This document shows positions 12,566 through 24,501 of a stretch of DNA of 64,000 nt, piece after piece. The notes beneath the pieces were generated by a model. That model saw nothing but the letters and a program-made list of their open reading frames with translations. It made no database searches and had not been told where the DNA came from. The DNA comes from Trifolium pratense. Its lineage: Eukaryota; Streptophyta; Magnoliopsida; Fabales; Fabaceae. The stretch is taken from the NCBI RefSeq assembly GCF_020283565.1, contig NC_060060.1, positions 45,124,015 through 45,188,014 on the forward strand. The letters run 5' to 3'. The stretch's first letter is position 1; each line of letters opens with the position of its first letter. The position numbers and the translations under genes were made by a program.

Positions 12566-14203
12566 TTACAACAGACCTTTAGCAATCATTTCACGGAGAA
12601 GTTTCTTTGCTTTATCATTCTCATCATTTTCAAAGAGAGCACGGATAATTGTTTCATAAGTTACAGCATCAAGAATGCAACCATTGTCTTTCATTTTCGA
12701 CACCACGGCCATAGCTTCATCAAACAATCCCTCTAAACAAAGACCATTGATCATAATATTATATGTCCAGACTGTTACCTTATAGCCTTTAATCAAAAGA
12801 TCTTGAAAAATCACTTGTGCGTCCTTAAGTCTTCCTTCTTTGCATAGTCCATCAATAAGTATATTGTATGTGTGCATATTTGGTTGAATGCCTTGGTCTT
12901 TAATTTTCTTGACTAATGTAATTGCCTGGTCGACATGATGGTTTTTACATAAAGCGTGCAATAAAGAATTGTAAGTGATTATATTGGCAGGTTGACCTCT
13001 ATCGTGCATCTCTTCAAGAAGCTCCCAAGCATGAGAGATTCTCCCTGATTTGCACAAACCATCAATAAGAGAATTGTAACCTACTGTATCAGGTGTAATC
13101 TTCTTGCTTTGCATTTCTTCAAAGAAATTCATGGCTTCGTCCACCATTCTGATCTTGCATAATCCATTAATTATGATATTGTAGCTCCAAACATTAGGAG
13201 TCACTTCCTTATCAGCCATAGTGTTGAATATATCTAAGGCTTTGTTCACTTGATTAACTAAGCAATACCCATCCATTAAAGCATTATAAGTAAAAACATT
13301 TGGTTTTATACCTTCTTTCATCATCATAGCCAACACATTGATAGCTTGTTCCACATTTCCTTCCTTGCAAAATGCATCAACCAATATACTAAAAGTATAT
13401 ACATCTGGGGTGATGTTTTTTAATACCATTTCATCAAATAAAGAAAATGCTTCTTTCAATTGACCAACAATACAAAATCCGTAGATTAGAGCATTGAAAG
13501 TGAAAACATTAGGAGAAATTCCCTTTGCGGTCATTTCAGAATATAACTCGTAAGCCTCGGTTACAAGTTTATCTTTACATAAACTTTCAATGGTTGTGTT
13601 ATACATTATCACATCAGTGTTGACCAATTTCCCTTCAATTTTTCTCAACATTTGCAGGGCGGCTCTAGTTTCCCCCATTTTACACAAGCCATTAATCAAA
13701 GTCCCATAACTAACATGATCCAATTGAAATCCTTTTGCCAGCACATGGTCATGAAAATGCAGTGCTTTTTTAACATCGCCACTAAGACATAGACCTTTCA
13801 TGAGAGTAGTTAAGGTTATGGTATCTGGTTGATAACCCAACTTGAGAATCTTTGCCAATACAGAAAAGGAAAAAGTAATTTGACCATTTAGGTGACAATA
13901 ACAATTGATCAATATATTCAAGGTAAATAAGTCAGGGGTAATCCCCTTGAATTCCATTTGACGGTAAAGGGATATGGCAGTGGTGTAATGCTTACTCTTG
14001 ACAAGAGAACTTAAAATCTTGGTAAATTGATAGATGGATGGAGTATGGGGCATTTGGAGCATACGATGAAATGAGGAAACAGCATTATCAACATGAACAT
14101 CATTGTGAATGAATCGATTGACAGAATAAGAATATGATCTTAAGAGTGTGTTGGTGGATATGTGATTAGAGACAAACCTGTTCATCAACGTTAAGAATGA
14201 CAT
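12566..14203 (-). CDS. RFL-type P-class PPR protein
   Basis: Intronless 545-residue pentatricopeptide repeat protein of the Restorer-of-fertility-like clade. RFL proteins act in mitochondria, where each binds one transcript and alters its processing, stability or translation. About 56 N-terminal residues with Arg and Ser (MSFLTLMNRF start) look like a mitochondrial presequence. Fourteen repeats follow from residue 57, with the clade signatures 'FNILINCYCH' type in repeat 2, 'SYGTLINGLCK' in repeat 4 and 'TYNIMINGLC' in repeat 13. There is no E or DYW domain, so no editing role. Repeat 2 has 36 residues. The start is the first ATG; a frame three codons longer would need GTG. The specificity residues (5/35) read TD, ND, TD, GD, NN, ND, SN, NN, ND, NN, NN, NT, ND. 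Its sister gene is at 24502. A telo-box lies 64 bp upstream of the ATG. Confidence 0.92.
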   Translation of the reverse strand: MSFLTLMNRFVSNHISTNTLLRSYSYSVNRFIHNDVHVDNAVSSFHRMLQMPHTPSIYQFTKILSSLVKSKHYTTAISLYRQMEFKGITPDLFTLNILINCYCHLNGQITFSFSVLAKILKLGYQPDTITLTTLMKGLCLSGDVKKALHFHDHVLAKGFQLDHVSYGTLINGLCKMGETRAALQMLRKIEGKLVNTDVIMYNTTIESLCKDKLVTEAYELYSEMTAKGISPNVFTFNALIYGFCIVGQLKEAFSLFDEMVLKNITPDVYTFSILVDAFCKEGNVEQAINVLAMMMKEGIKPNVFTYNALMDGYCLVNQVNKALDIFNTMADKEVTPNVWSYNIIINGLCKIRMVDEAMNFFEEMQSKKITPDTVGYNSLIDGLCKSGRISHAWELLEEMHDRGQPANIITYNSLLHALCKNHHVDQAITLVKKIKDQGIQPNMHTYNILIDGLCKEGRLKDAQVIFQDLLIKGYKVTVWTYNIMINGLCLEGLFDEAMAVVSKMKDNGCILDAVTYETIIRALFENDENDKAKKLLREMIAKGLL

Positions 14204-14266
14204 TGGAATCACAGTGAGTTGCTGGCTAGCTATGGATCAGAGACTTCGATATGCTGCAACTCAAAA

Positions 14267-14275
14267 TTAGGGTTT
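14267..14275 (-). promoter_or_regulatory. Telo-box (AAACCCTAA) upstream of RFL gene
   Basis: AAACCCTAA on the coding strand, 64 bp before the ATG of the RFL gene at 12566. The same motif is found upstream of most RFL loci in the window. Telo-boxes are known in 5' regions of plant genes expressed in dividing cells; the role here is inferred. Confidence 0.5.
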
Positions 14276-14316
14276 ATAGATATCGGAGAAAGTAGATATA
14301 ATACCTTAGTCAGGAA

Positions 14317-14933
14317 TAGGGGGTGCTCGCGGTTCGGTTTGAATCGATTTTGTGGCAAAAATTCATCCGATCCAAAGTTAAAATTACTCGTGGTTTGGTT
14401 CAGTTTTGGATGGCTAATTAAAAAAATTCAATCCAATCCGATCCAATTTTGTGCGATTTAATTTGGATCAGTTTTTGATATCCAAATTACAAGTTAAATT
14501 TTATTTAATTAAATATTAATGTTATAAATAGATGGTAAAATAATATATTTAATGTAAAATATAACACATAATATGTGAAAAATTAATATTTTGCAATGAT
14601 AATTATCAAATATATTTGAAACCTATGAAATAGTAAAAACAAATAGATGAAATTGAACTAATAAGTATTATTGAGAAAATTAAAACCAAGAATTAATATG
14701 TTGATGCAATATATCATACTAATAAAAAGTTAAATAACTATTAAAAATTATGTATGCGGTTTGGTTCGGTTTGGATCGGTTTTGAAAAATCAATCCAAAA
14801 TCTGATCCGATCCAGCGGTTTTCACAAAATGACATCCAAACACATCCAAAAATATTCGGTTTTTTGTGGTTTTCGGTTTTTTTGGATCGGTTTGGGATTA
14901 TTTTTTGGATTGGTTTGGATTTGAGCACCCCTA
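14317..14933. mobile_element. Non-autonomous hAT element
   Basis: 617-bp element with inverted ends TAGGGGGTGCTC and GAGCACCCCTA. It is flanked by an 8-bp target duplication with one mismatch (gtcaggaa at 14309-14316, atcaggaa at 14934-14941). The empty site survives in the duplicated copy at 26244-26260, which reads straight through 'cgtcaggaacc'. Both subterminal regions carry clustered 'cggtttggatcggtttt' words, as expected of hAT subterminal repeats. There is no transposase frame. It sits in the 5' flank of the RFL gene at 12566, about 115 bp before its ATG, and inserted after the gene duplication. Confidence 0.88.
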
Positions 14934-14941
14934 ATCAGGAA

Positions 14942-15761
14942 CCTTTAACAAAAAATCATGGATGTGAAGTGAACACTTCCTGAGTAATAAATTTGACTTA
15001 AAAATTTCTGACTTACAAAGTGTATAAATGTATTCCTCCCTATTGTTCTTAGCTATTGTTTGTCCTGACTTTTTTCCCTCTTATTTAGAGTTTATACAAA
15101 CAACTTATACAATTTTTATATATTATTATAAGTTTGTCAATGTACTTTATGATAAAATAGCTTATAAAATAACAATTTTCACCAGTATAAACTATTAAAA
15201 TACCATAAAACTTAATTTATATTGCATAAGCTGGTTGCATAAGCTTAAAAATAAATTGGGTCAAACGAAGCTATAGTATAAGAAAAAATTAACTTTTTAA
15301 ATTCATGAGATGATCTATGTATTTGAACTAAAAAGTAGACCAAATACATTAAAATTCTATAAATTTAAATTAAACTATCTCTTATCTTATATTAATGATC
15401 TTATTTATGTTTAATTTTTAATATTCTAAGACAAGTTGATATTAGGATTAATTTAATAGTAAGTTATATTTAGAAAATGACTAATAAATGCACTAAAAAT
15501 TCATAGAGTCGACAAACTTTTTTTATAAGAGGATTTTATAATTAAGAATTGATGGGGTACTCTATAGTCTATATAAGTTTTTTAATTGCTGGGAGATTTT
15601 TTTTTTGGTACATTCGCCCGGAGAAATTTTACTTTATAATTTCATTGAAAATGTAATGTAATATCATAGTCTAAATATATTTTTTCTTTATAAAAATACA
15701 TTAGTTTTTTTGTAAAATAGATACATTAATTTTTCAATTAACTTATAAAGTAAAATTTCCA
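14942..15761. other. AT-rich 5' flank shared with 26250-27410
   Basis: Non-coding DNA upstream of the RFL gene. It is collinear with 26250-27410 except for the foldback MITE at 26826-27184, which is absent here. No gene was seen. Confidence 0.6.
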
Positions 15762-15915
15762 TCGTTAGTTGGTTTAGTGGTGATTAGCGCCGAACTTGGT
15801 AGGAAGGATCATGGTTCGTTCCTCTGCAACTGTGATCGGGAGGGGCTGAAACCACTTGATGCCAGAACTGACTCCGAACCGGATTAAACCGGTGGTGAAA
15901 AGACAAAAAAAAAAA
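15762..15915 (+). mobile_element. tRNA-derived SINE
   Basis: A-box-like 'tagttggtttagtggtgatt', B-box-like 'catggttcgttcctctgc', a conserved body with 'cacttgatgccagaactgac' and a terminal poly-A at 15905-15915. Its orthologous copy in the duplicated segment is at 27415-27574, so this insertion predates the duplication. The same family lies on the minus strand at 3873-4046. Confidence 0.75.
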
Positions 15916-16029
15916 TTGGAGGGAGTATTTTTTTAATTAAATTGTGAATTCCGACAACAAAGACAATTAAGTGAATGTTGATGCTGCTAAATTTTAATAG
16001 AACAATAATGTCATGGCATAGGCATCTGA

Positions 16030-16500
16030 ATTAGAGGCTGGGCCGGTTCCGACTATTTTGAGGCCCAGCTCGAATGTTAAAACTTAACCCTTTAGTAAAA
16101 AATACGTAAAAGTTCAAAACGAATAATCTTATTTAAATTATAAATAACATTAATAACATAAAAAATAAAAAATAGTCATTCCTATATAAAAAGTATATAA
16201 TAAATAGTCGTTCATGTAATTAACATAAAAAATACAATGTTTTTTTGTCAAGTTGTTTAATGGGTAGAAATTCAACCCTTAAGGTGAATAAATTGAAAAA
16301 TCATATTTCGTACCTTGAACCCTGCATATATAATACGATGTCTTTACCAACCAGACTTTTTTTAAGAGGCCAAAATACTTACATTCTTAGCTTGCAAAAT
16401 AATATTAATAATATAAAAGATAATCATCATTTTCATATATTTTTTAGAAGACTACCATCATATTTTTTTTTAAGAGGCCCCTATAAAATAGATACCTGAC
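16030..16500. mobile_element. Degenerate hAT-like fragment (GGGCCGGT family)
   Basis: 'gggccggttccgactatttt' and the following 'aggcccagctcgaatgttaa' align with the left end of the complete element at 36021-36481, and the next 100 bp (the 'attataaataacattaa' part) also match. The right part repeats the theme 'aagaggcc' twice. No matching right terminus or target duplication could be found, so it is truncated or rearranged. Confidence 0.45.
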
Positions 16501-16841
16501 CCGGTAGCACATTCTGCACACCCTTATGACCGAGCCTGCTTAGAGGGGAGCAAGGTGGATATCTAGCGGTGAAAACAATGTGATAAAGGACATATCACAA
16601 CCTCATGAGACGGAAGCTTGCAGTTTAAAAAGAAGCGATAACGAAACTTGATAATGAGTTTAACTTTAATGTTCATTGAACTTAACGGTAAGCAAGTATT
16701 TATCGACATCTGTAAACTTAGTATCAATTTTATGTTTGGAGCTATCTTACATACTTTAAGGGCTAATGTTAGGAGACAAACAAATAATCTTGACTTATTT
16801 GTTAGTTTCGACTTCATTATTATATGCTAGTTCCCAAATTT

Positions 16842-17027
16842 TGTTATGAATATTATTAGTGGATGTCCTGGCCCATGTAATTGGCCCAATATGTTTACCT
16901 ATATATAGATACTATGTATCACTATATTGTAACCCTAATCCTAATGGTGAATAACATACACTATTCTTTCTCTCTTTTCTCTCTTCTTCATCTATACTAT
17001 TGTTCTTATTTACATTAGTTTATAACA
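16842..17027 (+). repeat. 5' LTR of a copia element
   Basis: 186-bp segment beginning TGTTAT and ending ATAACA, the inverted TG...CA ends expected of an LTR. A TATA-like 'cctatatatagata' lies at about 16900-16912, and a pyrimidine-rich 'ctttctctcttttctctctt' follows. The next bases, 'cgttattagcacgagc', resemble the post-LTR sequence of some plant copia lineages. A matching 3' LTR is not found at 22 kb. Confidence 0.65.
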
Positions 17028-17449
17028 CGTTATTAGCACGAGCTTACCAACTGAGGTACGCAATTCTTATTCTATTTTTATGAAATCATAAGTAGTTTTT
17101 ATTTTTGATTATTATATGATTATGAATCGTTTGAACCTTGTATACTTATAAAGATCAAATAATAATAATTAAAATTAAATAAATAAATAAACATCATTCC
17201 TTTATGTATTTAATTGATTCAATGTTGTTTACGCTTCGTGATATCCGATATTTGTATGGTGAAGCATAACACTTTGATCATTAATATTACATAAAATGTT
17301 GATCAATTATTTATTTATAATATGTATTTTGGATGTTTGATATTGTTTGAGTTTCGTGACCGACAATAGTCTGGTGAAGCATCATTATGTTTCGTGACCG
17401 ACACCTGTATGGTGAAACATCGACACTTCGATCATCCAAAAGAACATAA

Positions 17450-18145
17450 ACATGTTTAAGAATTCATAATTTTGGTTCCTGAAGAACCTAGAAAGTTAAT
17501 ACATGAATTCCCGAAGAATTCATAATCTTGGTTCCTAAAGAACCTATTCTTAGTTCCTGAAGAACTTAGACATTTAATACATGAATTCCTGATGAATTCA
17601 TAATCTTAGTTCCCGAAGAACTTAGAAAAAAAAATTAATTTTGTTCCTGAAGAACTTACGAAATATCACCATTTATCACCATGCATCCCTAATGGATTGC
17701 ACACCAAAATACTTTTATGTGTTATATAGTTCCTGAAGAACTAATAAAACAACTTATTTTTCTCTTCAATGAATTTTAGATGAATTCAATATTCATACAT
17801 CCTTGAAGGATTGTAAATTGATAGTGATTTATTATATAGTTCCTGAAGAACTCAATGGATAAAATTGTAAAATTCAATTGCTAAGTAAATTTCACAAAAG
17901 CATGTAGCATGAATCGCACCGTTTTTACGGCCTTACAGATTTAATTTATGAATTCCCGAAGAATTCAAAAGCATAGTTCTTGAAGAACTCAACATTATTT
18001 TATGTCAATTCCTGAAGAATTCAAAAGCATAGTTCCTGAAGAACTCATATTATTCTCTATGAATTCCTAAGAATTCAAAAGGGTAGTTCATGAAGAACTC
18101 AAGATTATTCCGTGTGAATTCCAGAAGAATTCAATAATTTAGTAC
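17450..18145 (+). repeat. Array of short palindromic repeats in copia leader
   Basis: About sixteen imperfect copies of two alternating palindromes, GTTCCTGAAGAAC and GAATTCCTGAAGAATTC, spaced roughly 25-110 bp. Preceding them at 17225-17440 are repeats of the type 'cgtgaccgaca..tggtgaa'. All lie between the LTR and the coding remnants. Confidence 0.85.
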
Positions 18146-21100
18146 ACTACTACTACATTCATATGTCATTCATATGTACCGTCAAAAAAAAAATGTCATT
18201 CATAAGTTAATTTGGCCAATCAATCTCATTGAAAACAATTGAATGTCTTTTATTTCTTTCTTTTATTGTTTTCAATTTATTACATTATCGGTTAATGAAG
18301 TATTATGATTGATTCATTTGAAATTAAATGATTTGTTTTGAAAATAAAACTAGTTGATTTGACAAATTTTCAAATATCAATTGAAATATCATATCGTTTA
18401 ATTTCTTTTGTGATTTCTATTAGCCAAATTTTTGATACTACCTATTAATATTAACCTTTTTAAATCATGAATTAATGGATTATTTATTTACATTATATTT
18501 GACAATTATGATATTTCCTGTTACTTTCGTATACTAAGTTTGAAAGTTACTAAAATAAAAGGTGTGCATGACTTAATACTTTATTCATTTTATTTTATAC
18601 GATAACTTTGTACTATGTGTTATTATGAATTAATTCAGCTACTACAATGCTTAAGGTATGAATTGTGTCTTATTAAGAAAATATTTTTCTTCCATAATAA
18701 ATCAATTTAATTGATTTTTTTTTTCTTTTGGAAATAAAATTATAATTCATACCTTAATCATATCTTTTTTCTTTTGGAAATAAATTTAATTATAATTTAT
18801 ACCTGGAATATTTTTTATATATATATTCAATTCAAGAATATTTGTTTAATATTAATATCATATCCTTGGTTTATGGGATTTGAATTTATTTTGTGAAATT
18901 TTTAAATATTTGGTGTTGATTGAATGTGAGAATTGAGAATCATATATAATTTTAAACTATATAATCTCACGATTTGAGCCTAAAATATTATATGAGAAAC
19001 TCTCTTTTACTTTAAAAGGTGTAATACTAATGTTAATTATTTTGTTAAAGTGTTCTATTTGGAAATTTATTTTAGGCTCAATTTTGTTAATTATTACACC
19101 AAATGTTATTTATATGAATATTTGTAAATATTTTGTAAATTTTATATTGTCTTGTTATTTGAATATTCACTTGCAAATTGTTATTGAAATTATTATTTTG
19201 AGTAACTATTAAGACAATTGAGTATTAAATTATCCTTGCATTGATTTATTATTAGAGTTTTTTTTATTATTATTATATATTGGTTTGCCGTTGATTTGTG
19301 GCTATTTGAGATGACTCGTAAAGTCATCAAAGTTTATTGGCTCCATTTGCAAGGAAGAATTCGAGTGGCAACCTGAAGTTTGCTTGGATCTCATTTATAT
19401 AAATGTAAAAATGATTGGTAAGGGCATTCACTCGCTAATATGATGAAACGTTTTTAAACGGACATAAATGACAATAGTAATAATTCAGCCCAATAATAAG
19501 GGAGATGTTGATTTGCAGAACAATTGATTGCATAAGTATTAATCTTCTTGTCATTCATATATGAATATCAATATGGAAACAACAAATGAAGAGATGTTGA
19601 ATATCTCTATATATTACTACACATATTTTGGATAAATTAAGTGTAATGAAAAAGTTATAAACCAGAAGTTTATACTACACTTTTATATATAATAATGCAA
19701 TTGAAGCACAAATTATTGTAAACCAGAAGTTTACATATCATATTAAATGTATTGTTGGCAATACCTGTTGGGTCATCCCGGATTTATTATGATGCGAAAA
19801 AAAAAAATACTATAAATATATATTGAAGGGCCCGAAGTTCCTTCATTCTAGTAATTTTTATCGGTTACTAATTCCCAAAAGAAATTTATAATTTGAGATT
19901 TTTGACCATTTAGATATTTTGTGACTTGAATTGATGCATCAACTAAATTGGTCACATGCATATTTACTCACAACCAGAAGTTTGTGAGATTATTTTCTCA
20001 AATAGTTAATTCTTAGAAAATATGTGATAAGTATCGTATGTCAATTGAAATTACTATGAAACATCCGGTAGTATGTTCATACAAAAAAATGGACTTAAGA
20101 TCCATTCTTTAGACGTCTAAAGTAATTACATGACTGATACTTATGAGATCATAACTTCTAATTTATATTTTGGGAACATTCAAACATGTATATTGAGATA
20201 CTAATTCGCATCAAGCCAACTAGTTATTATAAGTTCTCCCCTAATTTACAATTTGAACTTTGTTTATAAACATGATTCCCATATAAGCATTTTTGGATGT
20301 GTTGTGTATGTGCAATTGCCCCAATAGAATGCATTTAAACGGTTCTTAAAGAATATTGGGAAAATGTATTTGATATGAATCTCCATCTATTATAAATCAT
20401 CTTGAGCCAAAAAAAATTGGAGAATTATTTACAGCTATGTAGGCTGATTTTCAAGTGATGAATTAATTTTCCCAATATTAGGGGGGAGAATAAGCAGCTG
20501 AAAAATATGAACCAGAAGTTCAAATGAATCACTTGAAATAAATTAATGTTATTATCTCATATTGATCCTCATATAAAATAGTTTGAACAAGAAGTTCAAA
20601 AGATAAATCATTTGCAAAGTTTATGAAATCAACTATCAGCTGCTAATGCTCCGATCAAAATGGATGTCCCTGATGGACAATCTTATATTGCAAATGAATT
20701 TTAACCACCCTGGAGTGTGGTAGATCAATCGGTTCCAATGAAAGAAAAAAAAATCCTCAAATAAGAAAATGAGCTAAAAAGAAAGATGACCCAAGTGAGG
20801 ATATGAATCTGTCAAAAGAGTATTTGACATAATTGAGTTATAAGTTCCAGAAGAACTTCTCAGGTACCTGAAATTTATGATAATAAAGAGATCTCGACGA
20901 ATTATGTCATGAATGAAAATTATGTCACAAATGGAATATGATGGAACCGAAAGAAAGTCAACGTTGACGATATTTTATATATAATATAACGCTATTTGTG
21001 AAAGGAGTTAATGAGGATCATGAAATAAATTCTATTGAGAATTATAGACAATGATTGTCTAAATGAAAACGCAATTGCTATGTAATTAAAGTCACTTTGC

Positions 21101-22160
21101 AAAGTGAAGATTTTTGGACCAGCAGTCCATACACCTGAAGATGTAAAACATGATAGATACGAATTAATTTTCTTGTGAATAGAAAATGTTGCAATACAAA
21201 CATTAAAAACTTGATTTTTTTTATTCAAGCATATTGGTAAAAGTTTGCTATTGATTGTGAAGAGAAATATTCATCTGAAGTGAAATCAAAATTCTTCTCT
21301 TACTTGATTAAGGTTGTTAACACATGAAAGATTCAATTTATTTGAAAAATGTGTTACGCTATGTTTATATGTCACTTGTTAGCGTGGATTATATAAAACT
21401 CCATGAAGAATTTAATTTTCACGAGACATACATTTCAAACTATCGAAGAGATGACTTAATGAAATGAATAAGTCACTTTGGAAATGAATTTGTTATATGA
21501 TGACATAAACTCTAGAAGAGTTCTTGAAATCTATTGATTAAAGAAAAGTTTGAAATGAAATATATTTGATATTAACAAATATAATTTATTGTCACTTGAT
21601 GTGAACAAAGATCATTTCATGTCTCAAGAAAATGATCACTTACATGAATTGGTCTTGAATGACCATATTTTAGTTCAATTGAGAACACTATTGCATTTTG
21701 CTAATTATGTATGTGATGGTATCAATAAACTCAAAGATATCGGAGCAAAGTCAAGTATATAATTTGTATCTTAAAGATACAACAATATCATCCGATTATG
21801 TGAAAGTTTTAACACTACATTCAGAAAGTTCAGAGTGTGGTTTTGTTGAAGTTTGTGATTCTACACATACAAGAAATTTGAAGAAGATAATACTGCATCA
21901 ACAGCTAATTCAGAGAAGATTATATTAAAGAAGAAGAATCAAGTCTTTCTACAAAGTCATCATCAAGTAAAGCTTCTGATCAACTATATTGAAGATTAAT
22001 TGCTCTTATTCGTCTCAGATATAATTGTCTTCATGAGGGGGAGATATAATTGTGTTCTGCACTCTTTTTCCCTTAACCATGGTTTTGTCCCATTGGGTTT
22101 TCCTGGTAAGGTTTTTAATGAGGCAGTTCAAACACAAAGGATGTTGTACTCTTTTTTTTT

Positions 22161-22554
22161 TTTTATTATTATATGCCATTTTGTATGGAGACTTCATTAT
22201 TAAGCCAATAATTAAATAATATATATTTTTAAAATAATTGAATGATTTTTTTTATAAGCAAAATAAGTGAAAGATATATGTAATTTATGAGCGCGTTGAA
22301 ATAAATTTTATTTAGGATCTTGCCTATGTAAGTATTTATCATGTGACATATTTTATACATATATAAATAAATAGGTGGTTAAATTTGTCAAAAAAAAATA
22401 AATAGGTGGTTAAACAAATTTAATTTTTTAAAAAAAAGTCGTTAAACTTTTGTCAAAAAAAAAAAAGTCCTTAAACTAGTGAAAGAGCTTTTCCTAAGAA
22501 ATGTCGTAAGAGATATAAAGATGGATTTTAAACTACAAATCACCTAAGTCATTA
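22161..22554. other. AT-rich DNA after the copia remnant
   Basis: No coding signal. Two short copies of 'aaataggtggttaaa' occur at about 22368 and 22400, a local duplication. Confidence 0.4.
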
Positions 22555-22641
22555 GGTTTGATCTAGCAGTGAAGGATTTTGGTAGTATTCATGAGGTCCT
22601 ATGTTTGATCTCATTGACAACATTGTAAAAAAAAAAACACT
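22555..22641 (+). mobile_element. Degenerate SINE
   Basis: 'ggtttgatctagcagtgaag' (A-box-like), then 'aggtcctatgtttgatctc' (B-box-like, degenerate) and a poly-A at 22627-22638. It is collinear with the better-preserved element at 37833-37921. Confidence 0.45.
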
Positions 22642-22977
22642 AAAAATCACCTCTTATGCCAATAGAGTACAAAATACATAGTAAATCGAAAAACTAGGAT
22701 GATAATTGAGTTCCAAGCACCCAATCCTGCTACACTAATATTACTAAGAGAAGGAAGGAAGTCTCCATAAATTCAAGCAACAATGAACACCTCCTCAAAA
22801 TAGATATACGATTGATGAGCTATGATCCTTAACCGAAACCAACTGATATGTCTCCCGGCTCCGAGAATGATACAACCTAAACCGGCATCATAAAAATGAG
22901 GTAAGTATAAAGATTGGACGACTCAGGATCTCGCACCAAGCCTCCGACATCTAACAGAATGTATGAAGGAAAAGAGT

Positions 22978-23740
22978 ATTGATTTTGCAAAAACTATATT
23001 TTGGAGTTTCAACAAAATCATGGTGCCACCATGAATTTCTTAAAGTCACTGTCCATCCAAACATACATTAAGTCTCTTTTGAAGCAGGTCCAATCTCTTC
23101 GATTATCTTCCAGCTACATATTATGACTCCACTAGTTCACAACAACCTTGTCCTTAAGGTTGTGATCAGGAAAAGCCTAAAAAAATCAGCTATAGCAACT
23201 ATATCCATTATGAATAACATAAAACCAGAACGTAACAACTAAAGAAAACATATAAAGCAAAGTATGATTGTAATTATTCTTAAATGAAATGAGATTTTGA
23301 ATAGTGGTGCCACATTATTTTTGTGTAAACGTCCGACTTAAAATTATTATTTGTCGTAATTGTTTTAAATAACTAATAATCAATAGAACATACCTTTTGC
23401 ATTTCTGAGTAACAAATCACTAGGAAGCAAATTGCTCAACATGAAAGGCAGTTGATGTACATCCCAAATTTGTACCTAACTCAAGAACAGCAATCTGTAT
23501 AAGTCTAAAACAGGACAATATATCGAATGGCAAGATTACTTCCAATACATTTTTGTAAATGGATTATAACGGGCAATCTAGCCCAATTACAAACCGAGAT
23601 CAAAGACAAAGCAAACAACTTAAACTATAACATGAGGAGTACAAAAGAGTCCTAGCCACCAATACCGATGATTGGTTCCAATAAATGTTACAAGACAAAA
23701 ATTCAAATGCAAGAACATGAACTAGCTGAGAGCATAATAT
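22978..23740. repeat. Segmental duplication, copy B (pairs with 9574-10540)
   Basis: Near-identical to 9574-10085 and about 10272-10540, with an internal deletion at about 23466 relative to copy A. The left boundary falls inside the MITE of 9556, so the breakpoint cut that element. Confidence 0.7.
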
Positions 23741-24501
23741 GCTTTACTATAATTTTGTGCCATTTCAAAATAGTCCAGTTTTATTAAAAAAAATTAAAAA
23801 ACACTTTCTAAACTAGGCAGCAGCAAGATCCATGAACACCAAACAAACTACAAAGACTATCAACCCCAAGAGTAGCAGTAGAGAATAGCGAATAACATGT
23901 TTCCATCCGATACCAATAGCAGCAACACGCCACATCAAAAACAAGACACTGCCTACTTTCCATCCAATATTCAAAATTAGCAGCAATCAAGAAGAATTAT
24001 GACAGCAGACCAGTGGCCAATATCTGATCCTTCTTAAGTTTCTAGACAGCTATATTGTCCATATTAACAAAATTCATAAAATTTGTCAAAACTCCCTACT
24101 TTATGTTTTGCATTAAGGTGTTTCCAAAAACTGATAAGAAAAAATAGTTTGATATGTATTCACTATATATGCCAAACTAATGAGAAGTCTAATTGACATT
24201 TATAGAACAGAAAGATCTTGTGTTATTTCATATCTAGTCCACGACCTTCGATGATATGTTAAAATCATATTGTTTGAAGTCAATCTAACTCTCAGAATTC
24301 AAGCTCTACCATTGGTATAATTTTAATAACAAAATGAACATAACACATGACTTTTCATTAAAACTAAACTGGTAATGAGCTCATTGTGTAGCCGATCATC
24401 CCTTGTATATGTAACTATCAAGTAAGTATTTAAACAAAAAATAAACATTAGACCATTATCATCAAATAAGTTACAAGAAATAATCTTAACTAGTGCTTCT
24501 C

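Larger units (their letters stand above)
16842..22160 (+). mobile_element. Decayed Ty1/copia retrotransposon
   Basis: About 5.3 kb long, with a 5' LTR, a long leader with a repeat array, and a coding part broken by many stops. Recognisable pol pieces in translation are 'FGCVVYV' of the integrase end (about 20296), the linker 'DPHIK.FEQEVQKI' (about 20565), 'ANAPIKMDVPDGQSYIANEF' (about 20645), 'VPEIYDNKEIS.NYVMNE' (about 20863) and an RT-start remnant with 'GP.VHTPEDVKH' character (about 21115). A late remnant resembling the copia RNase H tail precedes the purine tract 'gagggggag' at 22034-22042. The usual 'gtactctttttccctt' motif is found at 22058-22072. No 3' LTR follows, so the element is 3'-truncated. 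No frame is functional. It interrupts the RFL array between two duplicated units. Confidence 0.75.

Noticed and set aside
12566..14212. Longer starts of RFL frames (GTG at 14212 and 26148; TTG at 32951, 54862, 61372, 43880)
   Set aside because: Nuclear plant genes start at ATG; the first ATG gives the conserved MSFL or Arg-rich presequence.
17450..18145. CRISPR-like array, from evenly recurring palindromes
   Set aside because: Repeats vary in sequence and spacing, lie inside a copia leader in plant DNA, and have no cas genes.
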